Shown here in pieces: positions 8,617 through 16,863 of a stretch of DNA of 64,000 nucleotides; position 1 is the first letter of the stretch; every line of letters starts with the position of its first letter. Position numbers and translations under genes: made by a program. This stretch comes from an uncultured Clostridium sp. (GTDB lineage: Bacteria; Bacillota; Clostridia; Lachnospirales; Lachnospiraceae), in NCBI GenBank assembly GCA_947253885.1, contig CAMYAO010000003.1, forward strand, positions 1 to 64,000. The letters are read 5' to 3'. The notes under the pieces are model-generated. The model was not told the origin of the DNA. It made no database searches and was given only the letters and a program-made list of their open reading frames with translations.

Positions 8617-10155
8617 TTATCTCATCCTTTCTCTGAATACCGGTCCGCACTTCATGAAAAAGCCGATTTCCGCTTTGTTATAAATTTCTATATGATCAAC
8701 GTGTTCTGTAAAAAGTTCTTCTGAGAACTCCGTCAGCAGTTCGCCTTTCGCCGCAAATCTTAAGAGCACCGCCAGATCTTTTTTCTTCTCATATCCACTG
8801 CTTATACCGTTTGAAAGGGATTCCTTTTCCTGCTTGAGATTGTTTTCTTCGTTTTTTAGTGCATCGGATTTCTCCTGATATACCGCAGGATCAAGCAGTC
8901 CTCTGCAGAAGAATCCGTCTATGGAATATCTTCTTTTCATCAGTTCTTCCAGCGATTCGTCTATCTCGGCAATACGGGATAAGTTCTCTTCGTTTACCTG
9001 GATTTCAAGATTGCCGTTTAGCGGAAGAAGGATTTCATTCCTCGCAAAGATGAGTTTGTTCATCATGGTGGCAAAGGCGGAGCGGATGGAATCCTCCCTT
9101 ACCGGTAACTGGCTGCATTTTTCTTTGTTCGAGATGTGCAGACTGCAGGTGTAGCATGCTCCTGTATCTCTTGCCTGGCGCTTCCATTTGCTTTTGCATT
9201 CTCCGCATATAATCTTTCCTGAAAGCGCATTCCTTGGGGCCGCTTTTCCCGTGCGGATATTCTTTTCCTTTCGATTGAACTCCAGGACTCTTTTTGCTGC
9301 TTCAAAGGTTGTCCGGTCAATGATCGGCTCATGGTGATCCGAAATATAGTACATATCCCGTTCACCATAATTTTTATGCCTGTTAAATTCACTGTCCGTA
9401 TAGGTTTTTCCAAGCAGCAGATCCCCCTGATATTTCTCATTTCTGAGCATCCCTGTAATCGCCGCGGCTTTCCATGCTCTTCCTTGCTTTGACAGGATCC
9501 CTTTTTCATTTAGCTCAATTGCGATCTGTCTTGAGGATTTTCCGGAAAGAAACTCTGAAAAAATCCACTTTACAGTTTCCGCTTCCGAATCTTCAATGAC
9601 CAGTTCACCGGCTTTCTTCCGATAACCATATGGAGGGGAGCTTACCTGATACGTTCCGTTCTGGAATCGTTTCTGAATGCCCCATTTGTTATTTTCGGAA
9701 ATAGATCTTGATTCACTTTCCGCAAGGCTGGAAAGAATAGATAGAAGAAGTTCACTCTCCATTTTTCCAGTATCAATGTTCTCCCGTTCAAAGAAAACAT
9801 AAATTCCTTTTTGGCTTAAGGAACGTATCGTCTCAATGCTTTCTACCGTATTCCTTGAAAACCGGCTGATGGACTTTACGATGATGTAATTGATAAGCCC
9901 TCTCTCGCAGTCCTCCAGCATACTCAAAAGGCCGTCACGCTTTGCCATTTTAGTGCCGCTGACGCCTTCGTCAAAATAAAGTCCGGCATACTCCCAGTCC
10001 GGTCTTGCCTTGATGTAGGTTTCATAATGATTCTTTTGCGCTTCGAGGCTTACAAGCTGTTTATCCGATTCGGTGGAAACCCTGGCATAGGCCGCCACCC
10101 GCAGTTTCCTTTTCGGATTTTCCTTTACCGCCTCAATCTTTGTTATCTTTTTCAT
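8617..10155 (-). CDS. Large serine recombinase (first gene of recombinase operon)
   Basis: This is a 512-residue serine recombinase. The catalytic domain has AAYARVST (Ser27) and ISRFSRNTV. Next come a recombinase domain (about 170-280), a zinc-ribbon segment (CGECKSKWKRQ, then two more cysteines) and a C-terminal coiled coil. It is clearly diverged from the 521-residue protein downstream, so the pair is not a recent duplication. It is the first gene after one of three copies of a repeated promoter-like element (10177-10216). It probably works in island integration or excision at rlmD. Confidence 0.9.
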   Translation of the reverse strand: MKKITKIEAVKENPKRKLRVAAYARVSTESDKQLVSLEAQKNHYETYIKARPDWEYAGLYFDEGVSGTKMAKRDGLLSMLEDCERGLINYIIVKSISRFSRNTVESIETIRSLSQKGIYVFFERENIDTGKMESELLLSILSSLAESESRSISENNKWGIQKRFQNGTYQVSSPPYGYRKKAGELVIEDSEAETVKWIFSEFLSGKSSRQIAIELNEKGILSKQGRAWKAAAITGMLRNEKYQGDLLLGKTYTDSEFNRHKNYGERDMYYISDHHEPIIDRTTFEAAKRVLEFNRKEKNIRTGKAAPRNALSGKIICGECKSKWKRQARDTGACYTCSLHISNKEKCSQLPVREDSIRSAFATMMNKLIFARNEILLPLNGNLEIQVNEENLSRIAEIDESLEELMKRRYSIDGFFCRGLLDPAVYQEKSDALKNEENNLKQEKESLSNGISSGYEKKKDLAVLLRFAAKGELLTEFSEELFTEHVDHIEIYNKAEIGFFMKCGPVFRERMR

Positions 10156-10176
10156 AGTCTCACCGCCTCTCTTTTC

Positions 10177-10216
10177 GGTATCATATACATCACTCTAAAG
10201 CCCATATATAGCAAGT
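10177..10216 (-). promoter_or_regulatory. Repeated 36-nt promoter-like element, copy 3
   Basis: On the minus strand it reads ACTTGCTAT, then 7 variable bases, then CTTTAGAGTGATGTATATG. It aligns without gaps to 34195-34234 and 35461-35500. It lies just upstream of the recombinase operon. A TTGCTA and a TATATG-like segment with a TG extension could serve as -35 and extended -10. Confidence 0.6.
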
Positions 10217-10219
10217 CAT

Positions 10220-10435
10220 TTATGGCTTTATCCGCGATAAAAACGGCTGAAATGAACGGCGGTTTTTGGCCATGATTTTTTCAAATTCATCGTCTGAAAC
10301 AAGACCTTTCTCAAGCAGCTTTTTGGTCAGCTGTTCGGCAAAAATATAGTTGTATTCGTTCTGCATCTCTTCCTCTGAGGGTTTTGGAAGATCGTATGCT
10401 GTGATATTGCTGTCCGCGATCTGTGTTATCTGCAT
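10220..10435 (-). CDS. Small SHOCT-like phage protein
   Basis: This 71-residue soluble protein ends with a short helix pair of the SHOCT kind (LTKKLLEKGLVSDDEFEKIM). SHOCT is a putative oligomerisation or nucleic-acid-linked motif found in many phage and secreted proteins. The start is fixed by AGGAGGTG 7 bases upstream of ATG 10435. That Shine-Dalgarno can pair with an upstream CACCTCC (see 10443-10488). Function is unknown. It lies between DNA polymerase and the recombinase operon. Confidence 0.65.
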   Translation of the reverse strand: MQITQIADSNITAYDLPKPSEEEMQNEYNYIFAEQLTKKLLEKGLVSDDEFEKIMAKNRRSFQPFLSRIKP

Positions 10436-10442
10436 AGAAAAA

Positions 10443-10488
10443 CACCTCCTACCAGGTAGCCCCGGCGGGAGGTGAAATCTGACGGTTT
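10443..10488 (-). promoter_or_regulatory. Leader motif A: Shine-Dalgarno-pairing hairpin
   Basis: In the minus-strand transcript, ACCGTCAGATT is followed by CACCTCC, GGGGCTACC and then GGAGGTG, the ribosome binding site of the next gene. CACCTCC and GGAGGTG are perfectly complementary, so the site can be hidden in a stem. The same order of blocks recurs at 14904-14970 and 46998-47044, and in looser form at 47563-47674. Confidence 0.55.
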
Positions 10489-10499
10489 TATGAAAAATA

Positions 10500-12488
10500 T
10501 CAGTCTTTTTTATAGAAATCGCAAACATATCCATCTGCGGAAAGAACAAGTCCTTCCGCCCAGGAGGGGACTCTTGCCATCTGCTCACATAGGACATCGA
10601 GACTCATCCGGGGATCGGCTTCGATGATGATCTCGTCATGCACATGCGCCACGATCTCGCAGCACCGAAGTGTCTTCATGGCATACATCAGGATGTCCCT
10701 GGAAGTAGCCTGTACGATGTTCTCCACGAACTTGGGACCGTAGCTTTCGATCCGTTCCCATTTTTTCGTACTGCCTACACCTTCGTAAGTCACCGATTCC
10801 CCGCCGAACCTGTTTTCTCCGATACGTGGTTTTACATAAGCAATGGAACGTCCGGACGGGAGGAGGATGAAAAGCATACCGCTTCGGTAATAAAACTCCA
10901 CGCCTTTTACCCTCTCACGGCTGTGTTCTTTTATGACACGTTTCACAGCGGAGTCCACATCCCACCAAAAACGGACGATATGCGGATTCGACTGCCGCCA
11001 TGCATTTACAAGAGGTTGTAATTCCTCTTCGGCAAGACCCATTTCCAAAGCGCCCATAGCCTTAAGAGCGCCGACAGAACCGCCGTATCCAAGCGCCAGT
11101 TCCGCTATTTTCCCTTTTTGACGGAGATGCCCGTTCACGCCGTGCTTTTCCACAGGAACCTTAAACATCTGACTTGCGGAAGCGCAGTAAATATCGCCGC
11201 CGTTTTTAAAGACCTCTGTTCGCCAGTCCTCTTTGGCAAACCATGCGATTACCCTTGCCTCAATCGCGGAAAAGTCCGCTACATAGAATTTACAGGCGTC
11301 CTTCGGGATAAATGCTGTCCGAATCAGTTGTGACAGCGTATCCGGAATATCATCGTATAAAACATTAATCGCTTCAAGATTTCCATCTCTTACGAGCGAA
11401 CGTGCCTCTGCCAAGTCTTCCATATGATTTTGCGGCAGGTTCTGCAGCTGTACCAATCTTCCTGCGAAGCGTCCGGTACGGTTCGCCCCATAGAACTGGA
11501 ACATCCCTCTGCATCTGTCATCACGGCAGGCCGCATTCACCATTGCCTGATACTTTTTCACAGATGATTTGGCAAGCTGGAGCCTGAGAGACAATGCATC
11601 CGACACATCGCCTTCCGTTTCATCAATAAGAGCTACCACTGTCTTTTTGCCAAGAGATTCTGTTTCACATCCATTGTCCGACAGCCACTCTTTCATCTGC
11701 GATACACTGTTCGGATTCTCCAGATTCGTTATGTCTTTCATTGCTTCTGTCAATTTTTTACGGGAATACGCGTCAATGCGGATCGCCTGTTTTGCAAAAG
11801 GCATATCCACTCGGATACCCCGGTCGTTGATTTCCTGGTCGAGATGATATTCGTCCCATACATCCTCCGGCACCTGAAATGTAGTCAACTTCTCTATGAT
11901 CTCCATTTCCGTTTCCACATCACGGATATTGTAGGTTTTAAACCTGTCCCACTTTTCAAGGTCATGCTCCGGTAAATTCCGGGTACGGCCGCCGTTTGTT
12001 TTGGTCGGACTGCAAGGAACGGAAAAATATTTAATCAGGTCTTTTCCCTCCGTCAGTTTCTGCTTTTCCAGGCCCAACACAGCTCCAACTCCTTCAAGAG
12101 AAAGCGGAAGCCCCATATACGCGGACCATACCATTGAGCATCTCCATGCCTTCGGATTTAAGAATCTCGCGCATTCTTGGGAAAGCGGATGTTGATCATA
12201 AAATGGGTCAAGACGGATGCCTTTATCGGATAGATATCTGGATAAACAGACCCTCTCAAACTGCGCGTTATGCGCCCATTTTGTTACGGTGGGATCGGTC
12301 AGCGCATTCAGCACATTCGATGGGATTTTCTCTCCGCAGGCAAGGTCTACCGTTTTCACCGGGGAACCGTCTACGCTGTATCCAAAAAGTAGGATTTCAA
12401 AATCAGGGCTTTCCGCATACTTATATACACCGCATTTTTTCAAACTGACAGAGGAATATGTTTCAATATCGATATGCAGTTCTTTCAT
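10500..12488 (-). CDS. Phage DNA polymerase, family A
   Basis: This 662-residue replicative polymerase has an N-terminal 3'-5' exonuclease (HIDIETYSS at residues 4-12) and a C-terminal family A polymerase domain. The latter carries motif A (VADFSAIEARVIAWFA) and motif C (HVHDEIIIEA). There is no 5' nuclease domain, as usual for phage enzymes of this type. The ATG at 12488 is chosen because GGAGG precedes it. A longer frame would add non-conserved residues. It works with the DUF2815 and DUF2800 proteins encoded upstream in the same operon. Confidence 0.95.
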   Translation of the reverse strand: MKELHIDIETYSSVSLKKCGVYKYAESPDFEILLFGYSVDGSPVKTVDLACGEKIPSNVLNALTDPTVTKWAHNAQFERVCLSRYLSDKGIRLDPFYDQHPLSQECARFLNPKAWRCSMVWSAYMGLPLSLEGVGAVLGLEKQKLTEGKDLIKYFSVPCSPTKTNGGRTRNLPEHDLEKWDRFKTYNIRDVETEMEIIEKLTTFQVPEDVWDEYHLDQEINDRGIRVDMPFAKQAIRIDAYSRKKLTEAMKDITNLENPNSVSQMKEWLSDNGCETESLGKKTVVALIDETEGDVSDALSLRLQLAKSSVKKYQAMVNAACRDDRCRGMFQFYGANRTGRFAGRLVQLQNLPQNHMEDLAEARSLVRDGNLEAINVLYDDIPDTLSQLIRTAFIPKDACKFYVADFSAIEARVIAWFAKEDWRTEVFKNGGDIYCASASQMFKVPVEKHGVNGHLRQKGKIAELALGYGGSVGALKAMGALEMGLAEEELQPLVNAWRQSNPHIVRFWWDVDSAVKRVIKEHSRERVKGVEFYYRSGMLFILLPSGRSIAYVKPRIGENRFGGESVTYEGVGSTKKWERIESYGPKFVENIVQATSRDILMYAMKTLRCCEIVAHVHDEIIIEADPRMSLDVLCEQMARVPSWAEGLVLSADGYVCDFYKKD

Positions 12489-12542
12489 AACTCCTCCTTG
12501 AAAATCAGGCGGCGGAGAAAGTCCCCCACCGCCCGGCATGTG

Positions 12543-12695
12543 TTATTCTGCTTTTCTATCCTTGTTTTTACGTTTATGATTCCTGACTTTGATCTTTTGA
12601 TAAAGGTCCTTTACAGTAAACCACCATCCCAGAAGAACAATTCCTGCCGCAACTCCAAAGCAGATACTAAGCATAAAATTTTGATAACCAGTCAT
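12543..12695 (-). CDS. 50-residue membrane protein in the replication operon
   Basis: This short gene has a strong AAGGAGG 7 bases before its ATG. It encodes a 50-residue protein with one hydrophobic segment (about residues 8-27, ending LLGWWF) and a very basic tail rich in lysine and arginine. It sits in the 170-base gap between the DUF2815 gene and DNA polymerase. I do not recognise a family. A single-pass membrane anchor with a cytoplasmic basic tail could tether phage replication to the membrane, but that is speculation. Confidence 0.6.
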   Translation of the reverse strand: MTGYQNFMLSICFGVAAGIVLLGWWFTVKDLYQKIKVRNHKRKNKDRKAE

Positions 12696-12706
12696 AGTCT
12701 GCCTCC

Positions 12707-13258
12707 TTAAGCCAGGAAATCGTCATCGTCAAGCGTTGCAAAGTCATCCGCAGCATTCGCTCTTCCGCCGAGCGGTTCTCCGTCCTTTACTTTCTGAATG
12801 TTTCCAAGTCCGCATGCGATTCCCTTATTGCCGTTTGAGTTAAAGGCGTAAAAGTTAATGGATACGCGGGCATAACAGCCACTGTACACTTCACTTCTAT
12901 CAAGAATTGGCTTTACGCTTCTGTCCACGATCTGCGGAGCGGTGTTGGAATTGGCATTGATGAAGTAATGTCCCTTATAGGCTTCATCATCACGCTCCAA
13001 ATCCCCATCGCGAAGAGGAAGTTTGATTGCCGCCTTATTCGGCTTTTTCCCTCCGAACTTCGTGACGCCTTCTTCAATCGCAGCATCAATCGCTTCGTTG
13101 ATCGCATTCACGGTTTCCTTGTCATCTTTTGGAATGAGAACCGATACGGAATATTTCTCCGCTCCACCGTTGATGGATACCGGCTCCCAGCCGTGGAAGT
13201 AAGAAAGTCTCGTGTTCATTCCGGTGATAACCTTTGTTTTATTTGTTGTGTTTGCCAT
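12707..13258 (-). CDS. DUF2815 phage single-strand DNA binding-like protein
   Basis: This 183-residue protein is typical of DUF2815, a phage family with an OB-like fold thought to bind single-stranded DNA. It ends in an acidic tail (FATLDDDDFLA) like that of SSB and T7 gp2.5, which usually recruits partner proteins. Its constant place between a DUF2800 nuclease and a family A polymerase in clostridial phages supports a replication or recombination role. It follows the DUF2800 gene with no gap to speak of. Confidence 0.85.
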   Translation of the reverse strand: MANTTNKTKVITGMNTRLSYFHGWEPVSINGGAEKYSVSVLIPKDDKETVNAINEAIDAAIEEGVTKFGGKKPNKAAIKLPLRDGDLERDDEAYKGHYFINANSNTAPQIVDRSVKPILDRSEVYSGCYARVSINFYAFNSNGNKGIACGLGNIQKVKDGEPLGGRANAADDFATLDDDDFLA

Positions 13259-13259
13259 T

Positions 13260-14399
13260 TTAATTTTCCTCCGTTATTTCGTTGAATTCTGTTTTTGCGT
13301 TTATTACATTCATTGCCGGACGCTTATCCGTAACAGGAACCAGTGTCGGCTTTCCCGGCGGCTTATAAATCAGGCTTCCGAGCGTTTCTTCAAATTTTCT
13401 TTTTCCCATAAGCTTTTGCATCTCCGTCAGCGTGATAAGAGATTGCTTGTAGATATCCGTATATCCGGCATTCCTGGCTGCTTCAGCGACCTCATCTTCG
13501 TTCCGGTATTTACGTACGGATCTTCCTTCCACTACTTTAAAGCCGCTCCATTCCTTGCCGTGGTTCACTGCCGCGTCAGTTGCATAGGCTGTGATTTCAT
13601 TCGCCCATTTGGTAAGATCAGGTAAGATATTCAGTATTTCCCCAATCTCCACATCTGTAAGAAGTGGCGGCATCTTAAATTCTGTTTGTGCGAGTTTCAT
13701 TTTTTCATCCGCTCTGGCTCTGCACCTGATAGCCGCACGGCAGAATGTACACCATTCTCCGGGAAGATAGTCGCCTTCGCCGTTATAGGCCATGAGCGCT
13801 TTCGGTTTCAGCTCGTTCTGCGCCCAGTCTTTCAGTTCCTTTGCTGAAATAGTCCAAGTGCTTATATTTTCACGTCTTGGCTGAAAGATTGTCATAGATA
13901 CTTCTTTGATGTCATAGAGAGCATCATAAATTTCCAAAGCCCCAAGTGCGTACAACTTCATCTGCGAATTGTTCTCAGCCTCCACCAAAACGCCCTGTCC
14001 GTACTTAAAATCCACAATGTGCAGCTTGTCATCTGAAACGATGACACAGTCGCCGGTTCCAAAGCCGTCCGGAACATAACAGGAAAAGTCAAGATGCTGC
14101 TCAATTAGCACAATCGGATCTTCGCATACCTGTTTGGATGCTTCATACTGTTCCATGACAAACGCCACATAATCGTCAGAACATTCTTCCATTTCATCAG
14201 AGTCATAATCGGAAATGGGACGCTTGCTTCTCATGTGAAGCGCTTTCTTCAGCTTATGCTCACATAGAGCGTGTGCGGCTGTTCCTTCCTTCGCCGCCTC
14301 CGAATCACTTTCTGCAAATTCCTGCTCAAGTCTTGCGGACGGTGTACAGTTAAGCCAGCGTTGTGAGCCTGAAGGAGATAGAATGGAATGTTTCTCCAT
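13260..14399 (-). CDS. DUF2800 PD-(D/E)XK nuclease
   Basis: This 379-residue protein is of the DUF2800 family, a Cas4/RecB-type nuclease found in phage replication modules. It shows GTAAHALCEHKL near the N-terminus, the catalytic-like DFKYGQG segment in the middle, and CTFCRAAIRC further on. The cysteines could bind a metal or Fe-S cluster as in related Cas4/AddB nucleases. Its start overlaps the stop of the preceding gene (TAATG). It probably processes DNA ends in phage recombination together with DUF2815. Confidence 0.85.
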   Translation of the reverse strand: MEKHSILSPSGSQRWLNCTPSARLEQEFAESDSEAAKEGTAAHALCEHKLKKALHMRSKRPISDYDSDEMEECSDDYVAFVMEQYEASKQVCEDPIVLIEQHLDFSCYVPDGFGTGDCVIVSDDKLHIVDFKYGQGVLVEAENNSQMKLYALGALEIYDALYDIKEVSMTIFQPRRENISTWTISAKELKDWAQNELKPKALMAYNGEGDYLPGEWCTFCRAAIRCRARADEKMKLAQTEFKMPPLLTDVEIGEILNILPDLTKWANEITAYATDAAVNHGKEWSGFKVVEGRSVRKYRNEDEVAEAARNAGYTDIYKQSLITLTEMQKLMGKRKFEETLGSLIYKPPGKPTLVPVTDKRPAMNVINAKTEFNEITEEN

Positions 14400-14701
14400 T
14401 AAAGCACCTCCGCTTCTTTGATAATGGCGGCATAATCTTTCTGATTAATATCACTTAAACGTTCTGCGCCGTATTTTTCAATAATGGCTCTTACTTTATC
14501 GGTATGACCGGCTCTGCTCTTGTCAGCAAGAATGCCGCGAACCTTTTCAAGCGTGATTTCCGGCGCCTTCTTTGCTTCTTCTTTGACTTCTTCTGCATCA
14601 GGCTGCTCGTCAGATTCCATCGCATCGCAGACTGCCTGAATGCTGTTTGCCAGAGATCGCATGTCACTTACAACCGCAAGAAGCATTTTTACTTTGTTCA
14701 T
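14399..14701 (-). CDS. Conserved phage protein before DUF2800
   Basis: This small, charged protein of about 100 residues has two parts. The first is a predicted helix with an acidic linker (DEQPDAEEVKEEAKK). The second half (ITLEKVRGILADKSRAGHTD) is repeatedly found next to DUF2800 genes in clostridial phages and is sometimes mislabelled rRNA biogenesis protein. The start is taken as the second ATG (14701), 8 bases after GGAGG. It overlaps the previous gene by 38 bases and is coupled to the next by TAATG. Function is unknown. Confidence 0.7.
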   Translation of the reverse strand: MNKVKMLLAVVSDMRSLANSIQAVCDAMESDEQPDAEEVKEEAKKAPEITLEKVRGILADKSRAGHTDKVRAIIEKYGAERLSDINQKDYAAIIKEAEVL

Positions 14702-14894
14702 TCTCATTTCCTCCTTTTCCGTTCTCGCAGATAGCGATTTCTCCCACGCTGTCTCCAGGTATCAGCACCGTCACTCTTCGCTTATCTCCGAGAAGAAAAC
14801 GAAGAAGTCTATCCCTTATGGAGACATTTCTGCAGGTTACGATCCCGCTTGTCTGCGGCTCTTTTGAAACACTGATTTTCAGTTTGCGCTTCAT
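14664..14894 (-). CDS. Conserved small phage protein
   Basis: This 76-residue basic protein (SGIVTCRNVSIRDRLLRFLLG) is of a type widespread as the first gene of the replication module in Firmicutes phages. Function is unknown. It ends in a hydrophilic, glycine- and asparagine-rich tail with a CGC motif. The start follows AAGGAG by 8 bases. Its leader carries motif B (14904-14970), in which that ribosome binding site can pair with an upstream complement. Confidence 0.7.
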   Translation of the reverse strand: MKRKLKISVSKEPQTSGIVTCRNVSIRDRLLRFLLGDKRRVTVLIPGDSVGEIAICENGKGGNENEQSKNASCGCK

Positions 14895-14903
14895 ATCTTT
14901 CGC

Positions 14904-14970
14904 TCCTTTCCGAGGACTTTTTTCTGCCCTCTATCTGGTAGCCACAGGAAGGATAAGAATCTGACGGTTT
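14904..14970 (-). promoter_or_regulatory. Leader motif B
   Basis: In the transcript, AACCGTCAGATT is followed by TCCTTCC, TGTGGCTACC, a GAGGGC/GTCCTC hairpin and then GGAAAGGAG, the ribosome binding site of the 76-residue protein. TCCTTCC can pair with GGAAAGGA (one bulge). Block order matches motifs A and C. Confidence 0.5.
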
Positions 14971-14980
14971 CTGAAAAAAT

Positions 14981-15019
14981 AAAAAAAGACCTGCGATGAT
15001 CCGAAGATAACCACAGGTC
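14981..15019 (-). terminator. Strong terminator after the endolysin gene
   Basis: On the minus strand a stem of about 13 paired bases starting GACCTG and ending CAGGTC, with a TTCG loop and one mismatch, is followed by seven Ts. It lies 19 bases beyond the endolysin stop and closes the late operon. Confidence 0.9.
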
Positions 15020-15037
15020 AAAACGATAAGTTTTATG

Positions 15038-16282
15038 TTATTTCAAAAGCTCATTCACTCTTTTCTGTACGGCATTATAGTCGTATCCGGCTTTAGAAAG
15101 ACGGTTCTTTCTGTCAGCGCCGTTTCCCCAATCGCCGCGGATGACCTCTCTTGCAATCGTGTCGATGGACTTCTTTGCCGGAACAGGTGGTTTTTCCCTG
15201 TCATACTTCGTCAGGTTCCACTTCTCGATAATTGAGCACAGCTTATCGACATAGGTCGTGCTCGTGGCATAACCACCGGCTTTTATGATCCTCGCCGCTT
15301 TCCTATAATCCTTGCATCCCTTAAGTTTTGCGTAACGCAACCTTCTTCCGTTCTTTGCTCCGCTAAGGTAAGCCGAGTGGTCGGCGATGGACCTCTCGAT
15401 ATTCGGATACTTCCTGAAATCAGCCGTGACCGTGTAGTGCTTGCCCGTCCCGTCATCCTCCTGGGTCTTCTTGGTGTATACGGATTTGCCGTCCCAGGTC
15501 GATCCCGGCCATGTGTTGCCGGACAGAGACTTCTTCATCCCGAAACAGTTATTCGCTTTCTGTGCCAGCTCGCTCTTACCGTATCCGGACTCCAAAATGA
15601 ACTGCGCCAATGATACAGAGGCAAGAATGCCGGATTTCTTCATATCTGCTGTGAGCAGACCTCCGACCTTCCTGACCACTTCGGCATTAGACAGGTTCTT
15701 CAGTTCCTTTGCCTTAAGTTTTTTCTTTGGAGCAGATGATCCACCGAGCTTTTTCGTAACCTCTGCTGCCAGTTTTCCGAGCCTTGAATACAGCCAGTTG
15801 CCTGGGCATGATTTATTGGCAAACCAGCGGTGTACTGTCAGGATCATTTCATCAGGCTTAGGTTTATAATTCAGAGCCCTGCTCTTATTACTGATCCAAA
15901 TCAGTTTCTTTTTGCCGTTACGTTTGCAGATATCCACACAAAGTTTAACGAGAGTCGTATAAACCTTGCTGTTCATTGTGTACGGCTCCCTGGTATCAGA
16001 GGCACACTCGATTGTTACGGCTCTCTGATCATTTGCGCTTGAGGAAGTGCACCATGAGCGGTTCTTCTCCTCCACGTAAAGACCCACACGCCCATTCCTG
16101 TCAATACCGTAGTTGCTGGAAGCCTGTGTGCTTGTCCTGGCAAACCAGCTGCCAAGTCCTTCTGCCGTACACTGCCCCACCACGCAGTGAGGTGATATGC
16201 GGTCTATTTTATGTGTGCGTCTGCCTGAGTGATTCGGAGATAGTTTTTTGTATGTTACCAGCTTACTGTTTGTGTATCCCAT
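15038..16282 (-). CDS. Endolysin: amidase, glucosaminidase and CW_7 domains
   Basis: This 414-residue lysis enzyme has three parts. An N-terminal N-acetylmuramoyl-L-alanine amidase (residues about 1-180; zinc ligands suggested by PHCVVGQ with His32 and by HRWFANKSCPG) comes first. A FlgJ-type glucosaminidase (about 205-350; QFILESGYGKSELA) follows. A single CW_7/Cpl-7 cell wall binding repeat (about 373-413; EVIRGDWGNGADRKNRL) ends it. Two cutting activities in one lysin are common in Firmicutes phages. There is no signal peptide, so release depends on the holin encoded just upstream, whose stop overlaps this start. Confidence 0.93.
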   Translation of the reverse strand: MGYTNSKLVTYKKLSPNHSGRRTHKIDRISPHCVVGQCTAEGLGSWFARTSTQASSNYGIDRNGRVGLYVEEKNRSWCTSSSANDQRAVTIECASDTREPYTMNSKVYTTLVKLCVDICKRNGKKKLIWISNKSRALNYKPKPDEMILTVHRWFANKSCPGNWLYSRLGKLAAEVTKKLGGSSAPKKKLKAKELKNLSNAEVVRKVGGLLTADMKKSGILASVSLAQFILESGYGKSELAQKANNCFGMKKSLSGNTWPGSTWDGKSVYTKKTQEDDGTGKHYTVTADFRKYPNIERSIADHSAYLSGAKNGRRLRYAKLKGCKDYRKAARIIKAGGYATSTTYVDKLCSIIEKWNLTKYDREKPPVPAKKSIDTIAREVIRGDWGNGADRKNRLSKAGYDYNAVQKRVNELLK

Positions 16283-16698
16283 TATTCATCACCATCCTTT
16301 CCGGTGCGGTCATGGAGCTGCTCCAGAACAGTTTTAAGCTGACCCGGAATCGGCAGTCCAAGATGACCTGCATTTTCAAGAAGGCTCACACCTTCATTGG
16401 ATAAATAAAAGAAGATTACGGCTGTACGCAGAATGCCTGCCTGCCCTATGACATGCATATCAATGATATTTGCAATGCCGACCAGCATGAAAATGAGCAC
16501 CTTTCTGCAGATGCCCTTAAATCCCACGTTGCTTGACAGCTTCTTGTCGGCTATTGCGCACATGACGCCTGTAATATAATCAACGGCCACGAAAGCCACA
16601 AGTGCGTAAAGCAAACCATCACATCCTCCCATATAGTAACCGATCCACCCGCCGAGTCCTGTAAACACGGCCTGGATCATCAACCAAAATTCTTTCAT
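16282..16698 (-). CDS. Phage holin (holin family 4 type)
   Basis: This 138-residue membrane protein has three to four hydrophobic segments and the family signature VDYITGVMCAIADKKLSSNVG, which defines the toxin secretion/lysis holin family (Bacteriophage_holin_4). It permeabilises the membrane and lets the endolysin reach the wall. The start is set at 16698, after GGGGG. A longer frame from 16728 lacks a ribosome binding site. It overlaps the endolysin gene by one base. Confidence 0.9.
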   Translation of the reverse strand: MKEFWLMIQAVFTGLGGWIGYYMGGCDGLLYALVAFVAVDYITGVMCAIADKKLSSNVGFKGICRKVLIFMLVGIANIIDMHVIGQAGILRTAVIFFYLSNEGVSLLENAGHLGLPIPGQLKTVLEQLHDRTGKDGDE

Positions 16699-16712
16699 AG
16701 CAAATTCCCCCT

Positions 16713-16847
16713 TTACATAACTTTCCATTCATCCTTAGAATCCGGCTCTATAAGCCAGATGTCCCATGTTACAAGTAAAAATAAAATCGCCCATCCGAGC
16801 GGTACTCCGAGGGCGATGCCTGCCAGTAAAGCAAATATTAAGTTCAT
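16713..16847 (-). CDS. Small hydrophobic protein next to holin
   Basis: This 44-residue protein is mostly a membrane helix pair (LLAGIALGVPLGWAILFLL) with an acidic tail (EPDSKDEWKVM). AAAGGAGG lies before its ATG at 16847. The longer frame to 16931 has no support. Placed between the tail fibre and holin genes, it may be a second holin or antiholin. This rests on position and hydropathy only. Confidence 0.55.
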   Translation of the reverse strand: MNLIFALLAGIALGVPLGWAILFLLVTWDIWLIEPDSKDEWKVM

Positions 16848-16863
16848 GGTTTCAAATCCTCCT

